Positions 12,201 through 22,847 of a stretch of DNA of 64,000 nucleotides are shown piece by piece. The position numbers were made by a program, and so were the translations under genes. The notes beneath the pieces were generated by a model. That model saw only the letters and a program-made list of their open reading frames with translations. It ran no database searches and was not told where the DNA came from. How positions within the stretch are numbered: the stretch's first letter is position 1; each line of letters starts with the position of its first letter. Where the stretch lies: contig NC_057766.1 in NCBI RefSeq assembly GCF_010389155.1, forward strand, positions 33,427,516 through 33,491,515, in the 5' to 3' direction. The stretch comes from Erigeron canadensis (lineage: Eukaryota > Streptophyta > Magnoliopsida > Asterales > Asteraceae).

Positions 12201-15200
12201 TTTAGCGGTCCTGTATACGCTGTCATGTAAAATAATCGATCCTTTTTCATTGATGGTGTTAACATGTGAGCTGGTTATCATTATGCTTTTTGATGGATTT
12301 TATGAACCCTTCCATCAGTAAGCTTTCATCTGTAAATTAAGAACCTTTTCAGTCGGTATGCTTTCCAAGGTAACTATGGACCTTTTCTGTGGGTATGCAT
12401 TACGATCCAACTATGACCCCTTTCTGTCGGTATGCTTTCTGGTGCAACTATGAGCCTTTTCAGTCGGTATGCTTTCTGGTGTAACTATGACCCTTCCTAT
12501 TGGTATGCATTACGATGTATTTATGAAACCTTCCTGTTGGTATGCTTTAAGATTTAATTATGGACCCAACCTGTCGGTATGCTTCTCGATGTAACTATGA
12601 CCCCTTTCTGGTATGCTTTACGATGCAACTATGGACCATTCTTGTCGGTATGCTTTACGATGTAACAATGGACCCTTCCTGTCGGTATGCGGTATGCATT
12701 ACGATGTAACAAAAGTTTTCAAATTCTGTGTGTTCAAATTCTGTTATATATGGCGTTGGATCCTTTTGTGACAAAAATTCAGTATTTTTTTTTATGGAAT
12801 TTATGGACCCTTTCCATCAGTAAGTTTTCGGGTGTAAATTATGGACCCTTTCAGTCGGTAGGGTTTTTATTCTACATATTGGTTTCTTCAAAAGCTGTTT
12901 GTAATCAATATGAGGTTTTCATGATTTAGGGCTTTTTTTGTTCACATTGTCCTTGTTCAGTCTTTATTCGCCATGTATATAATATATATATATATAGAAA
13001 CCAACAATGTGAAGGAGTAGCACAAACGTTTTCAAATATCGATAGCATTCAATAGTTAATTGGTTATCTTGAAACATATGGAGGTATCTTTCTTTCTTTC
13101 TTTAATTTTTTTTCAAGTATTTGATCGGCCCTTTTTAGCAGCCTTTTTCTTTATGTAGAATTATTGACCCTTTTTCCATTATGGTATTCACACAGTGATC
13201 TGGTTATCACGCTCATGAACTATTATTTTATTTTATAACGATGGTATGTTATTTGTGTTCAAATTCTGTTATATATGGGCGTTGGACCCTTTTGTGACAA
13301 AAGTTTTCAGTATTCTTTTTTATGGAATCTATGGACCCTTTCCATCAGTAAGGTTTCGGGTGTAAATTATGGACCCTTTCGGTCGGTATGTTTTCCAAGG
13401 TAACTATGGATCCTTTCCATTGTATGCTTTTCGATGTAAGTATGGACCCTTTTGATCGGTATGCATTACGATGTCACTATGGACCCTTTCTGTTGGTATG
13501 TTTTCCGGTGTATGGGCCTTTATTGTCGGTATGTTTTCTAATGTGACTATGACCCTTCCTGTCGGGGTGCATTACGATGTAACTATGGACCCTTCTTGTC
13601 GGTATGTTTGCAATGGACCCATCTTATCGGTATGCTTGCAATGGACGCTTCTTGTCAGTATGCTTCTCGATATAACTACGACCCCTTTCTGTCGGTATGC
13701 TTTACGATGTAACTATGGGGCCTTCCTTGTTGGTGTATGGTATTTGTTTCGAACCTTTTCTATGACGTGAGGTGTAAACAATCGGCTCTTTCGGTGAGTA
13801 TGCTTTATGATGTAAACAATTGTCCCTTTTGCTGGTATGCTTTGTGCTGTAAGAATTGACCCTAATGGTCAGAAAAGTGTATATTTTTATGGTCTTCATA
13901 TCTGGTAATTAGCCCCTTTGTCTAGTATGCTTTATGATGTAAAAGATCGTCCCTTTCTGTCAGTATGCTTTATGATGTAGCTGTGGACCCTTTTCGTCAA
14001 TATGCTATCCAATGTTGTTATGGAATGTTCTGTCCCAATTTATCTATGGACTCTTCTGTCCCAATGCAATTATGGACCTTTCTGTCCCAATGTGACTATG
14101 GACTCTTTCTGGAAATTCGATGCTTGTGTCCATTTTTGCTAGTATGCTTCATCGTGCAAGAATTGATCCATATGCTTTCCAATGTAGCTATGGACCCTTC
14201 TGTCCCAATGTAACTATGGATGCTTATTTCCCAATGTAACTATTGACCCTTATGTCTCGATGTTACTATGGAACCTTTTTGGAAATTAGTTGTTTGTGTC
14301 CCTTTTTGTCTAGTATGCTTTATGATGTAAAAGATCATCCCTTTCCGTCAGTATGCTTTACGATGTAGTTGTGGACCCTTTTCGTCAATATGCTATCCAA
14401 TGTTGTTATGGAATGTTCTGTCCCAATTTATCTATGGACTCTTCTGTCCCAATGTAATTATGGACCTTTCTGTCCTGATGTGACTATGGACTCTTTCTGG
14501 AAATTCGATGCTTGTGTCCATTTTTGCTAGTATGCTTCATCATGCAAGAATTGATCCATATGCTTTCCAATGTAGCTATGGACCCTTCTGTCCCGATGTA
14601 ACTATGGATGCTTATGTCCCAATGTAACTATTGACCCTTATGTCTCGATGTAACTATGGAACCTTTTTGGAAATTAGTTGTTTGTGTCCCTTTTTGCCAT
14701 TATGCTTCATGGTGCAGGAATTGATCCATATGCTTTCCAATGTAGCTATGGACCTTTCTATCCTGATGTAACTATGGATGCTTATGTCCTGATGGAACGA
14801 TGGACCTTTCTGTCTCTATGTCACCCTTTCTGGAAATTTGATGTTTGTGTGCCTTTTTGCGAGTGATTCTTAACGTAGAATGGGGCCCTTTTTGTTAGAC
14901 GTTGAACTGTCTTCACACTAAATTTGTAATCGTATAATGTACCATGTATCGATTGATTGTATGGTATTTGTTTCGAACCTCTGGTACGACGTGAGGTGTA
15001 AACAATTGGCCCATTCGGTTAGTATGTTTTATGATGTAAACAATTGTCCGTTTTGCTGGTATGCTTTGTTCTGTAAGATATATCCCTAATGGTCAGAGAA
15101 ATGTATATTTTATGGTCTTCACATCTGATAATTAGCCCCTTTGTCTAGTATGCTTTAAGATGTAAACAATCGTCTCTTTTTGTCGGTATGCTTCATGATC

Positions 15201-16613
15201 TAATAATCGACAGTTAATGTCAAGGATCTATTCAATGGTCTTTAGATCATAGTAATTACTTTGATGATTGCGATATCATATTATTCTAGTTTTCATGATT
15301 TAGGGCCTTTTTAGTTTTAAATTATCTTTTCACTCACCGTTTATGCTATATATAAACCATCAACAATGTGCGGAAGCAAAAGCACCAACACAGTCGCCTT
15401 TAAATCTCATAGCTTTCAATAGTTGATTGGTTTTCTTGAAATAAATGGGGTTATCCTTTTTTTATTGACCCTTTTTGAGTAGCAAGTATATGCTTTGATT
15501 TAAACAATGACCCTTTTTCCTTGACCCGTGACTTGGTAATCACACTAAACGAACCGTAGATCCTTTCCGTCACTATGCTTTCCGAATTCCAATGTAACTA
15601 TGGACCCTTTGCATCAGTATGCTTTCCGATGTAGCCATGGCCCATAGACCCTACTGTCATTCAGATGTAACTATGGATGCTTCTGGAAATTTGATCTTTG
15701 TGTCCCTTTTGGCCAGTATGCTTTTTAATGCAAGAATTGATCCTTTTTGTCAGACATTTGATTGTCTTTACACTGTGAACTTGTAGTTTCATGATGATTT
15801 ACCTTATACTGATTGATAATATGGTACTTGTTTGGTATCTCTGCTATGACATTTAAACAATCAGCCCTTTCAATAAGTATATGCTTTTATTAAAACATTA
15901 TCGACTCTTTTTCCTTGATCCGTCAGCTGGTAATCATGTTTATAAATTATTACGGACCCTTTCACTTAGTATGCTTTCCGATGTAACTATGGGCCTTTTC
16001 GTCATTATGCTCTACGATGTAGCTATGGACCCTTCTGTCCCGCTTTATCTATCTATAGACCCTTATGTTCCTATGTTACTGTGGACCTTTATGTCCCGAT
16101 GTAACTATGGATATTTCTGTCCCGATGTAGAAATTCGATGTTTGTGTCCCTTTTTGCTCATATGCTTCATGATGCAAGAATTGACCCTTTTTGTTAAACG
16201 TTTGATTGCCTTTACACTATGAACTTCTATTCGCATGATGATGTGGTATGGTATTTGGTTCGCATCTTTGCTATGGCGTGCCGTATAAACATCAGCCCCT
16301 CAGTTAGTATGCTTTATGATGTAAACAGTTGTTTCTTTTTCTTTGTGCTTTATTATGTAAATAAAAGTTGACCCTTTTTGTCAGAGAAATAAGTATTTCA
16401 TGGTCTTCACATCTAGTAATGAGCCCCTTTTGTCTAGTATGCAGTATGCTTCATGATCTGAGAATCGACCGTTTCTGTCAAGGAGTTATCAGTTCTGTTT
16501 AGATCATAACAATCACTTTGATGATTTGCCATATAATATTAATCTAGTTTTCATGATTTAGCGCCTTTTTAGTTCAAAATTTTCTTTTCACTATCCATCT
16601 ACCAATATACATA
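9269..16613. repeat. Degenerate minisatellite array with higher-order repeats
   Basis: The sequence is built from diverged tandem copies of a unit of about 37 bp resembling TCGGTATGCTTTACGATGTA + ACTATGGACCCTTCCTG. It is densest at 9270-9870, 10580-11010, 11510-11790, 12300-12700, 13330-13900 and 15560-16130. From 14030 to 14830 a shorter unit of about 26 bp (TGTCCCAATGTAACTATGGA + CCCTTC) dominates. Spacer blocks recur: the block starting GCTTTTTGA at 9861 recurs at about 11770, and the block at 10470-10570 recurs at 13190-13290. The ORFs across it follow the repeat phase and are not credible genes. I do not recognise the family. Confidence 0.9.
13921..14696. repeat. 388-bp tandem duplication inside the minisatellite
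   Basis: The segment starting TCTAGTATGCTTTATGATGT at 13921 recurs at 14309 with high similarity, giving a period of 388 bp. A third, partial copy starts near 14698. This is a recent higher-order amplification compared with the diverged basic units. Confidence 0.8.
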
Positions 16614-16870
16614 TAACAAGGTGCTAAATTCATTCCAAAAAAAAAACAAGAACCTTTATATGAATTCCATCTTTGATTTAGAGCCATTAGATCAAATTTA
16701 ATTATTTTATCTTTCTTAAATGACAATATTAATACTTATACTTTCTATGATTATACAAAAATTACCCCTTTAAATTTAATTTTCAATTTTTGGTTTTCCA
16801 TCACAAATTTACACTTTTTACCGAATAACTTTAATCAAGAAATCAAAAATAATAGCTAATATATATATAT

Positions 16871-17165
16871 ATATAGGGGATGGGAATATAAGGCTGTTAG
16901 GTACCTAAGCTTAGATGTCGGACACTCACATATTAATTTTTTATACCATAAAAATCATGGGGCCCATGCATTTATTCATTAAAAAAGAAATAACAAAATA
17001 TTAATATGTGAGGGGGCCCATACATATTAATATTTTGTTATTTCTTTTTTAATGAATAAATGCATGGTCCCCCATAATTTTTATGGATTAAAAAAACAAT
17101 ATGTGAGTGTTCCACACCTAAGCTTAGATACCCGACAGCCTTATATTCCCATTCCCCTATATATA
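16871..17165. mobile_element. Foldback MITE with about 145-bp inverted arms
   Basis: The left arm begins ATATAGGGGATGGGAATATA and the right arm ends with its near-perfect inverse (TTATATTCCCATTCCCCTAT). The two arms pair along almost the whole element. It sits in TA repeats, so TA target preference is possible but cannot be shown. Confidence 0.75.
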
Positions 17166-17178
17166 TATATATATATAT

Positions 17179-17356
17179 GAAAAGTGAGTATGAGGCTGTT
17201 ATGCACCCTACTTGGGTGAAAAACCCCCACATACCAATATTTTAATATTTTGAATAAATGTTTGGGCCCCATGATTTTTATGGTTTAAAAAAAGGTATGT
17301 GAGGGGTTTTTCACCCAACTTAAGTATTTAACAGCCTCATATTCCCTTCCCCTTAT
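17179..17356. mobile_element. Second, related foldback MITE
   Basis: The arms start GAAAAGTGAGTATGAGGCTG and end with CAGCCTCATATTCCCTTCCCC. The interior (GGGGCCCATGATTTTTATGG in part) resembles that of the neighbour at 16871-17165, so both belong to one family, side by side. Confidence 0.7.
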
Positions 17357-18530
17357 ATATATACCCCTTTAAATTTAATTTATACTTTTTGGTTTTTCAT
17401 CACAAATTTAAACTTTTACCCAAAAATTATTAATCAACAAAACTTTTACCCAATATATATATATATATAAAAGAATAATAGTTAATATTATTTTTTTAAT
17501 ATATTATTATATTAATAGCTAATATATATCCTAAATAGATTAATACTCATGTAATACGCATGAAACATATATAATTAATGACATGTTAAATTTTTATAAT
17601 ATCATAAGTTGACAAATATTTAACATGTAAGAATTAAACCACTAGAAAATATGAAGTTACATTAATCGTCGATCAGATTACGCTTAATAGTGACCAGACA
17701 GTTCGCTTTTAGGCATGAAGTTCGCTTTTGTAACAAACCTTAGTCATTGTTTCTCATATATATTTATGAGTTATTTAAACACAGTTTTGAAAAATGAATA
17801 CATCATCTATTAGAGGTCTCGCTAAGTAAGATTTTCATTTCTTTGGATGTCTTCTAATCATCCGGATATGTCTGAATTGTCATTGCACTTGTGTTTTGGT
17901 TTTGCTCGAATAATTTAGTTATATACTAAAATTTTTAAGCAATTTAATTATCAATCTATATATCGCATGTTTTGTTAATATAACTTGAAATTATACATAA
18001 TATCATTGCAATTTTCATACAATTATTTTTTTGATATATAATTGTGATAGCTTACTATAGACTCCATATTTATTTTATATTTTTTATTAAGAAGACAGTT
18101 TTGACTTTGGTCCAGTTTTTAAAACATTGATTTAATAAAAATGTTATATGTTAAAAATGCTATACAAAAATCCTTATAACCAAATTTTATTCGTTATATG
18201 ATAAAAATCCTATACAAAAATATAACTTAATATAAACGTATTACATTAGAAAAGAAAATTTTATTGTAATAACATTGAAAATTAACTTTATAGATAAAAA
18301 ATGAAGCAAAATATAAAAATATTAGTTCTTATAATTATATCATTAAAAACATTACTAATTAGTGTCCACAAATTTAAATAAGGAAGTAATAATAACTTAA
18401 ATTTAATAAAATTAAATTAAATCTAAAAAAGTTAAATAAAGTATATGACATCATCATTTGATCTAATGACTTTAAATAAAAGTTAAAATTCATCTAAGGG
18501 TTCATAAATCTTCAATTATGAATTAAGGTT

Positions 18531-20692
18531 TCTCTTTAATATATATTTAGAGATAATAAAATAATATTCTTTATCTTATATTTTATCCAATAGAATAATA
18601 GTTTATATCATATAAAAAAAACACAACATATCTAATACCTAATATATTATCTTATAAAGCATTTTGCCTTTTTTTTAAATATCAATTAAGTAATTGAAGT
18701 ACCTAAATGACCATTCTTCTTTATTCACTAATTTAAACATCTATACCTAATATACCTATAATACCTTTAAATCTCAATAATTCATTTTCCTCTATCCTTA
18801 AATCTCAACTACTCATTTTTTTTCTCTCTCTTCTATAAATCATTTTATTCCTCTAATTTATTCAAAATCTTTTATCTCAAAAATCGTATATCGATAAATT
18901 ATAAAAATTGTATGGGTATTTTAAAAATTTCATGTTCTTTCATTAGAGATGTCATGCGGTATACTTTCGACAAATTTTTAAATCCAAGAGCAGAGCTTGT
19001 ATGGTTAAGGCTTTTGGATATCATACTCTATGACTTGACCTATCACCCTCACTATCTCACCGCCGCAACATGCAGACACTATATCTGGTTTTAATTGAAA
19101 TATTTGAGATATGTTTGATTTAAAATATATAGATCAGTTTTCTATTGATAAATATAGTAAGCTATATTTTAGTAATGGTCATGATACCCTGTATCTACAA
19201 TATTATATATATCTATATATATATATATATAACACATCCGGTTTAATCAAATTATCAATGGCAGTGTTGAGAAGACCGAGTTTAGCTTAAGTGAGTGACA
19301 ACTTTGGGAACATCAACCTTTAACATTGATCTGCAATTTTGGAGCATGTGGTGATAGAGAAGGTGCGCTCTATTAAACAAAATAAAATATATTATCGAAA
19401 TTAATGATATATAATTTAGCTTGTATATATGCATGACTATTGTGATTACTATTATAAAAGAGTTTTAAAAAAATATAACGTTTTTACTTACAACTATATT
19501 ATTAATGTACTGTACATTTACCCAAAAAAAAAAAATTTTTTTTTCCAACCTTTTTTTTTTCTTGTTCCTTTAAAAATCAAAACAACTCAAAATTTTTACT
19601 CTATAGAGAGGTTTATCTCAAGACTAATGTTTTCAACCAAGTGATGTACTTTTAAAGAAGAGACTTATGACAACAAAGTTAATGTTTGTATTTATTCTTT
19701 ATTTATTAATATTTTGTAGGAACAAAATTACAAATATAACCTTAAAAAAGTTCACGTTGTACAAAAATTGGAGTCGGACTCCATTCATGATTGTATTTCA
19801 TAAATTTTGCAAAGTTATTATAGAATAAAATCTAAACTCAATACTAATGCGTTGCCTATGATGGATTCTAACTCGGCAATTCAAAGTATTTAAAATATAT
19901 TATTTTTCTTCATTTATTTCGATTGATAAAGATCACAATTTTATTTTATTTTTATTTTTTTGTGTGGAAGGGGTAAGGGAGGAGGGGGGTCGAACTCAGA
20001 AAATGAAATGTAATGGATCAACTAGAAGGCAATCGTCAGGTGAAAAAATTTTGGTGGTTTGGAGGCTCAAAATTTAGCATTGATATATACAAATGGATAT
20101 GACATGTGGTTCAAAACTTGGATACCGTGAGGTTTAAAATCATCCATGTGATTCATGGTTCTGAGTTTGCGTTTCTATGTAAAACAAATGGTGATAATAT
20201 ATGAGCAAATATATGTTCCTGATTTTTTGAGGCACATTCGATTGCTAGCCCCCTTAAGATGTTATTAAAAAACAGTTGGGAGTCAAAATAAGACAAGATT
20301 TTGGAATGATCATTGGCTTAATGGTGGCAATCTTGTAACTCGGTTTAGAAGGTTGTATGCCTTGCATGACACCATCTAAAGAATATGTCATGTGTGATAA
20401 TTTTTATGATAGGACATGTTAATCCGAATGACATCAAGATATTTGTGATGACATGGATAAACAATAACTTTTGGCATTGCATAATTTATTGAATCAGTAA
20501 GACTTAATGAACAACACAATAAATTTTAGTGAAATTATCAAGGTCATAAAACAAATATTAATAAAGTGAAGTTGAATATTTTAATTCGTTAATTATTACT
20601 AATTCATTATTATTACTTAAGAAAATTGTATTTTTGATATATATAAGTATAAAAATATATTTACTCACGTATTACGCGAGACAATGATCTAG
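18531..20692 (+). mobile_element. Possible decayed Helitron
   Basis: A Helitron-type 3' end is at 20,689-20,692: CTAG followed by T, preceded by a near-palindrome CTCACGTATTACGCGAG. TCTCTTTAATATATATTTAG at 18531 resembles a plant Helitron 5' end, but the base before it is T, not the expected A. The 3' end is credible; the 5' end is tentative. No Rep/helicase gene is visible. Confidence 0.4.
20040..20391 (+). pseudogene. LINE (non-LTR retrotransposon) ORF2 C-terminal remnant
   Basis: Broken frames encode GGLEAQNLALIYTNG (about 20050-20095) and NKTRFWNDHWLNGGNLVTRF (about 20287-20350). These match the conserved segment after the reverse transcriptase in plant L1-type ORF2 ('GGLGVGSL..NIALL' and 'TRFW.D.WL.G..L..RF.RLYAL'). 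No complete domain survives. Confidence 0.6.
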
Positions 20693-21010
20693 TTTATGAT
20701 ATATGAAATATACATATTTATGCGTATAAATCCATCAACAATGTGCGACTGCAGGAACACCAGCACAGTCGCATTTAAATCTCATAGCTTTCGGTAGTTG
20801 ATTGGTTTACTTTAAATGAATGCCTTCTTTTTAATTTTTTTTTATTTCTTTTTACTTTATCGGCCCTTTATGGTCCAGTAAGTATATGCTTTTCGTTTTT
20901 TAAAATTTTTTATCGGCCCTTTAAATTTTTAGTCATGCTAATGACCTATGATGGACCCTTTTTATCAATATATTTTCCAATGTAACTATGGACTCTTTTC
21001 GTCAGTTAAT
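20693..21010. repeat. Resumed minisatellite block
   Basis: The text around CATCAACAATGTGCG (20,732), AGTCGCATTTAAATCTCATA and TAGTTGATTGG matches 15,355-15,430 closely. Diverged units with ATGTAACTATGGACTC appear near 20,980. This is the far side of the interrupted array. Confidence 0.75.
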
Positions 21011-21601
21011 TACTCTGAATATTCCCCAACTTTGCCACTTTGACCCCGAGTATTCACAGCATACACCCGAGTATTCCCAACTCGTTTGTCGACCGACCTG
21101 GGAGCGATTAACGACTTCCGCAATCTTGATATATATAGATAAATAATTTTTGGGAGACTTTTAAGGATAAAAAAGAGATTTTAATTAATAATAAAGTCGG
21201 CCATTTATTAAATTAAATTAAATATTCGATTTTCTTTAATAAGATGTTGTTGTTTTATAATATAGATTCTAATAATTAAGATTGTGATTGTATTATAAAA
21301 TTGTCAAAGCTTTTTTATTTATTGTTTTTTATTAACGATTTAGTAATTAATTGAGGGTTTTTTATTTATTTTATTTTTGTTTGTAAAACTAGAAAACTGG
21401 ACAAAACACATTGTGATCTGAATCTAACACAATGTGTTTTAATTTTGTTTTTCAAAAACACAATGTGTTTTTATTGTGTAATCTAAAAAAACATTTGTGT
21501 TAAGTTTTAAATCACAGAGCGCTTGAAAATTAGAAAATTGTTCAAACACAGTATGTTATGAACTTAACATAATATGTTTTCTAAAAAAAAAATTAAAAAC
21601 A
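21011..21601. other. Intergenic; ACACAATGTGTT palindrome cluster at 21,395-21,600
   Basis: No gene is seen. Copies of AACACAATGTGTT and close variants recur at about 21,402, 21,427, 21,457 and beyond, up to the insertion site of copy B. Confidence 0.5.
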
Positions 21602-21606
21602 TATTG
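21602..21606. repeat. Target site duplication TATTG, left, of copy B
   Basis: TATTG directly before the LTR at 21607 is repeated exactly at 39582-39586 after the other LTR. Confidence 0.9.
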
Positions 21607-22573
21607 TTTTAGTCCCAACTATTACTAGATGGGTGCTGAAGACACCTCTATGTCGATGGTGAGTGAACTTTGCAACACGATCAATTAATCTGGATGTGAC
21701 CAGTTTAGATTGATCGTGTACCAGGTTAACTGGAATTAAGTATTAAAGTGACAGAATATTAATACATGCAATAATATAAATGACGAGTATATAAACTGGT
21801 GAGACAATATGTAATTTTCAAGTGTATTTTATTTATTACTTGTTTAAATAAAATACAAGGTTGTTGCGGAACCAAGATAATACAAGAATGTAAATATCCT
21901 AACAACCCATGAATTACAATTGATCTAAACTTGGAAATTCTCCTAAACAATCGAAACACTTAGAGTTGTGAAATGTTTCTTTTTGCGATTGAGAGAATAT
22001 TGCACAAGTTCACCAATATTGCAGAATATATGTATTTTCAAAGTTGTTGAAACAGCTTGTGCAAGGACCTCTATTTATAGTCGAAGATTGAGCATGGGGA
22101 TCTCAACTTCGATGTACAAATATGGTTGACAGCACACAAAAGTATTGTTTAAATAATCCTTTGTGTGTGTTAAATAAAGTAAGACAAAAGGTTACTTTAT
22201 TCAACCCCTCTACATCTTTGTATCTTTATCCAAAGACAATATCATTGTCCGGTTAAAAAGATGTAGAGTAAAAAGGTCCTCCTCGTAATCAGTGTAAAGC
22301 TTTGTAAGAGCATTTACACTGGAGGATTCTCCAGTTGATTGATCTGGTAGATTGTCAACTGGGCTTCGCTGCCATTGCCAATCTCTATCTTCCATTTCTT
22401 GTCTTTGACTTCAACTGGAAGGTCTTCAGATTCTAGTCTTCTAATCTCAACTGGAGGAAGTCATCAGTTGCTAAACCTGTACAATGCAACTGGACTTCTA
22501 ATATTTCGGACAATTCTTCATGCTCTCCAGATGTCACTGGAGAGCTCCAGTTTAGCTTAAATTGGACCTAACA
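21607..22573 (-). repeat. 3' LTR of copy B (967 bp)
   Basis: The ends are TTTTAGTCCC at 21607 and ACCTAACA at 22573. In minus orientation the LTR starts TGTTAGG but ends AAAA rather than CA. The TATA box (TATAAATA, minus) is within 22071-22080. Confidence 0.9.
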
Positions 22574-22584
22574 AATTCCCCCTA
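22574..22584 (-). other. Polypurine tract of copy B
   Basis: The minus strand reads TAGGGGGAATT directly before the 3' LTR, as expected for the plus-strand primer of an LTR element. Confidence 0.85.
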
Positions 22585-22847
22585 ATTGTCCTGAAATATT
22601 GTCAAGTGATTTCAAACTTGTTTCTATACAAGTTTAAGTTTGAAATACTTGAGTTTGATAAAACCTATTGAGTTTCCAAGACATTTTTATAGATCATCAA
22701 ATGTCTTGGATTTTGTTTTAAAAGCTTGTAGATCCTATCAGATATCTTACTTGTGAGTTACAATCTGGCAACTTGTATATACACACAATTTACAAATAAG
22801 TTACAAGAAAGTATACAAAATTACAAGTAGATAGTTAGAAGGAAAAC

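Larger units (their letters stand above)
16614..20692. other. AT-rich insertion splitting the minisatellite; no gene
   Basis: Minisatellite sequence stops near 16,613 and resumes at 20,693. The intervening 4.1 kb is AT-rich with long TA runs. It holds two hairpin elements, a LINE remnant and Helitron-like ends, listed separately. A block of about 100 bp (TACCCCTTTAAATTTAATTT) at about 16762-16860 is repeated at 17362-17460, flanking the hairpins. ORFs here are short and I recognise none. Confidence 0.6.

Noticed and set aside
13471..14213. ORFs of 82-99 codons in the minisatellite
   Set aside because: Their peptides follow the repeat unit (…MDPSVPM, …NVTMD…) and change with unit length; no homology and no gene signals.
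9269..16613. CRISPR-like spacing of repeats
   Set aside because: Units of 37 and 26 bp are directly adjacent and diverged, with no constant repeat plus unique spacer pattern; the organism is a plant.
18912..19094. 60-codon ORF in AT-rich DNA
   Set aside because: No homology recognised, no neighbours, length expected by chance.
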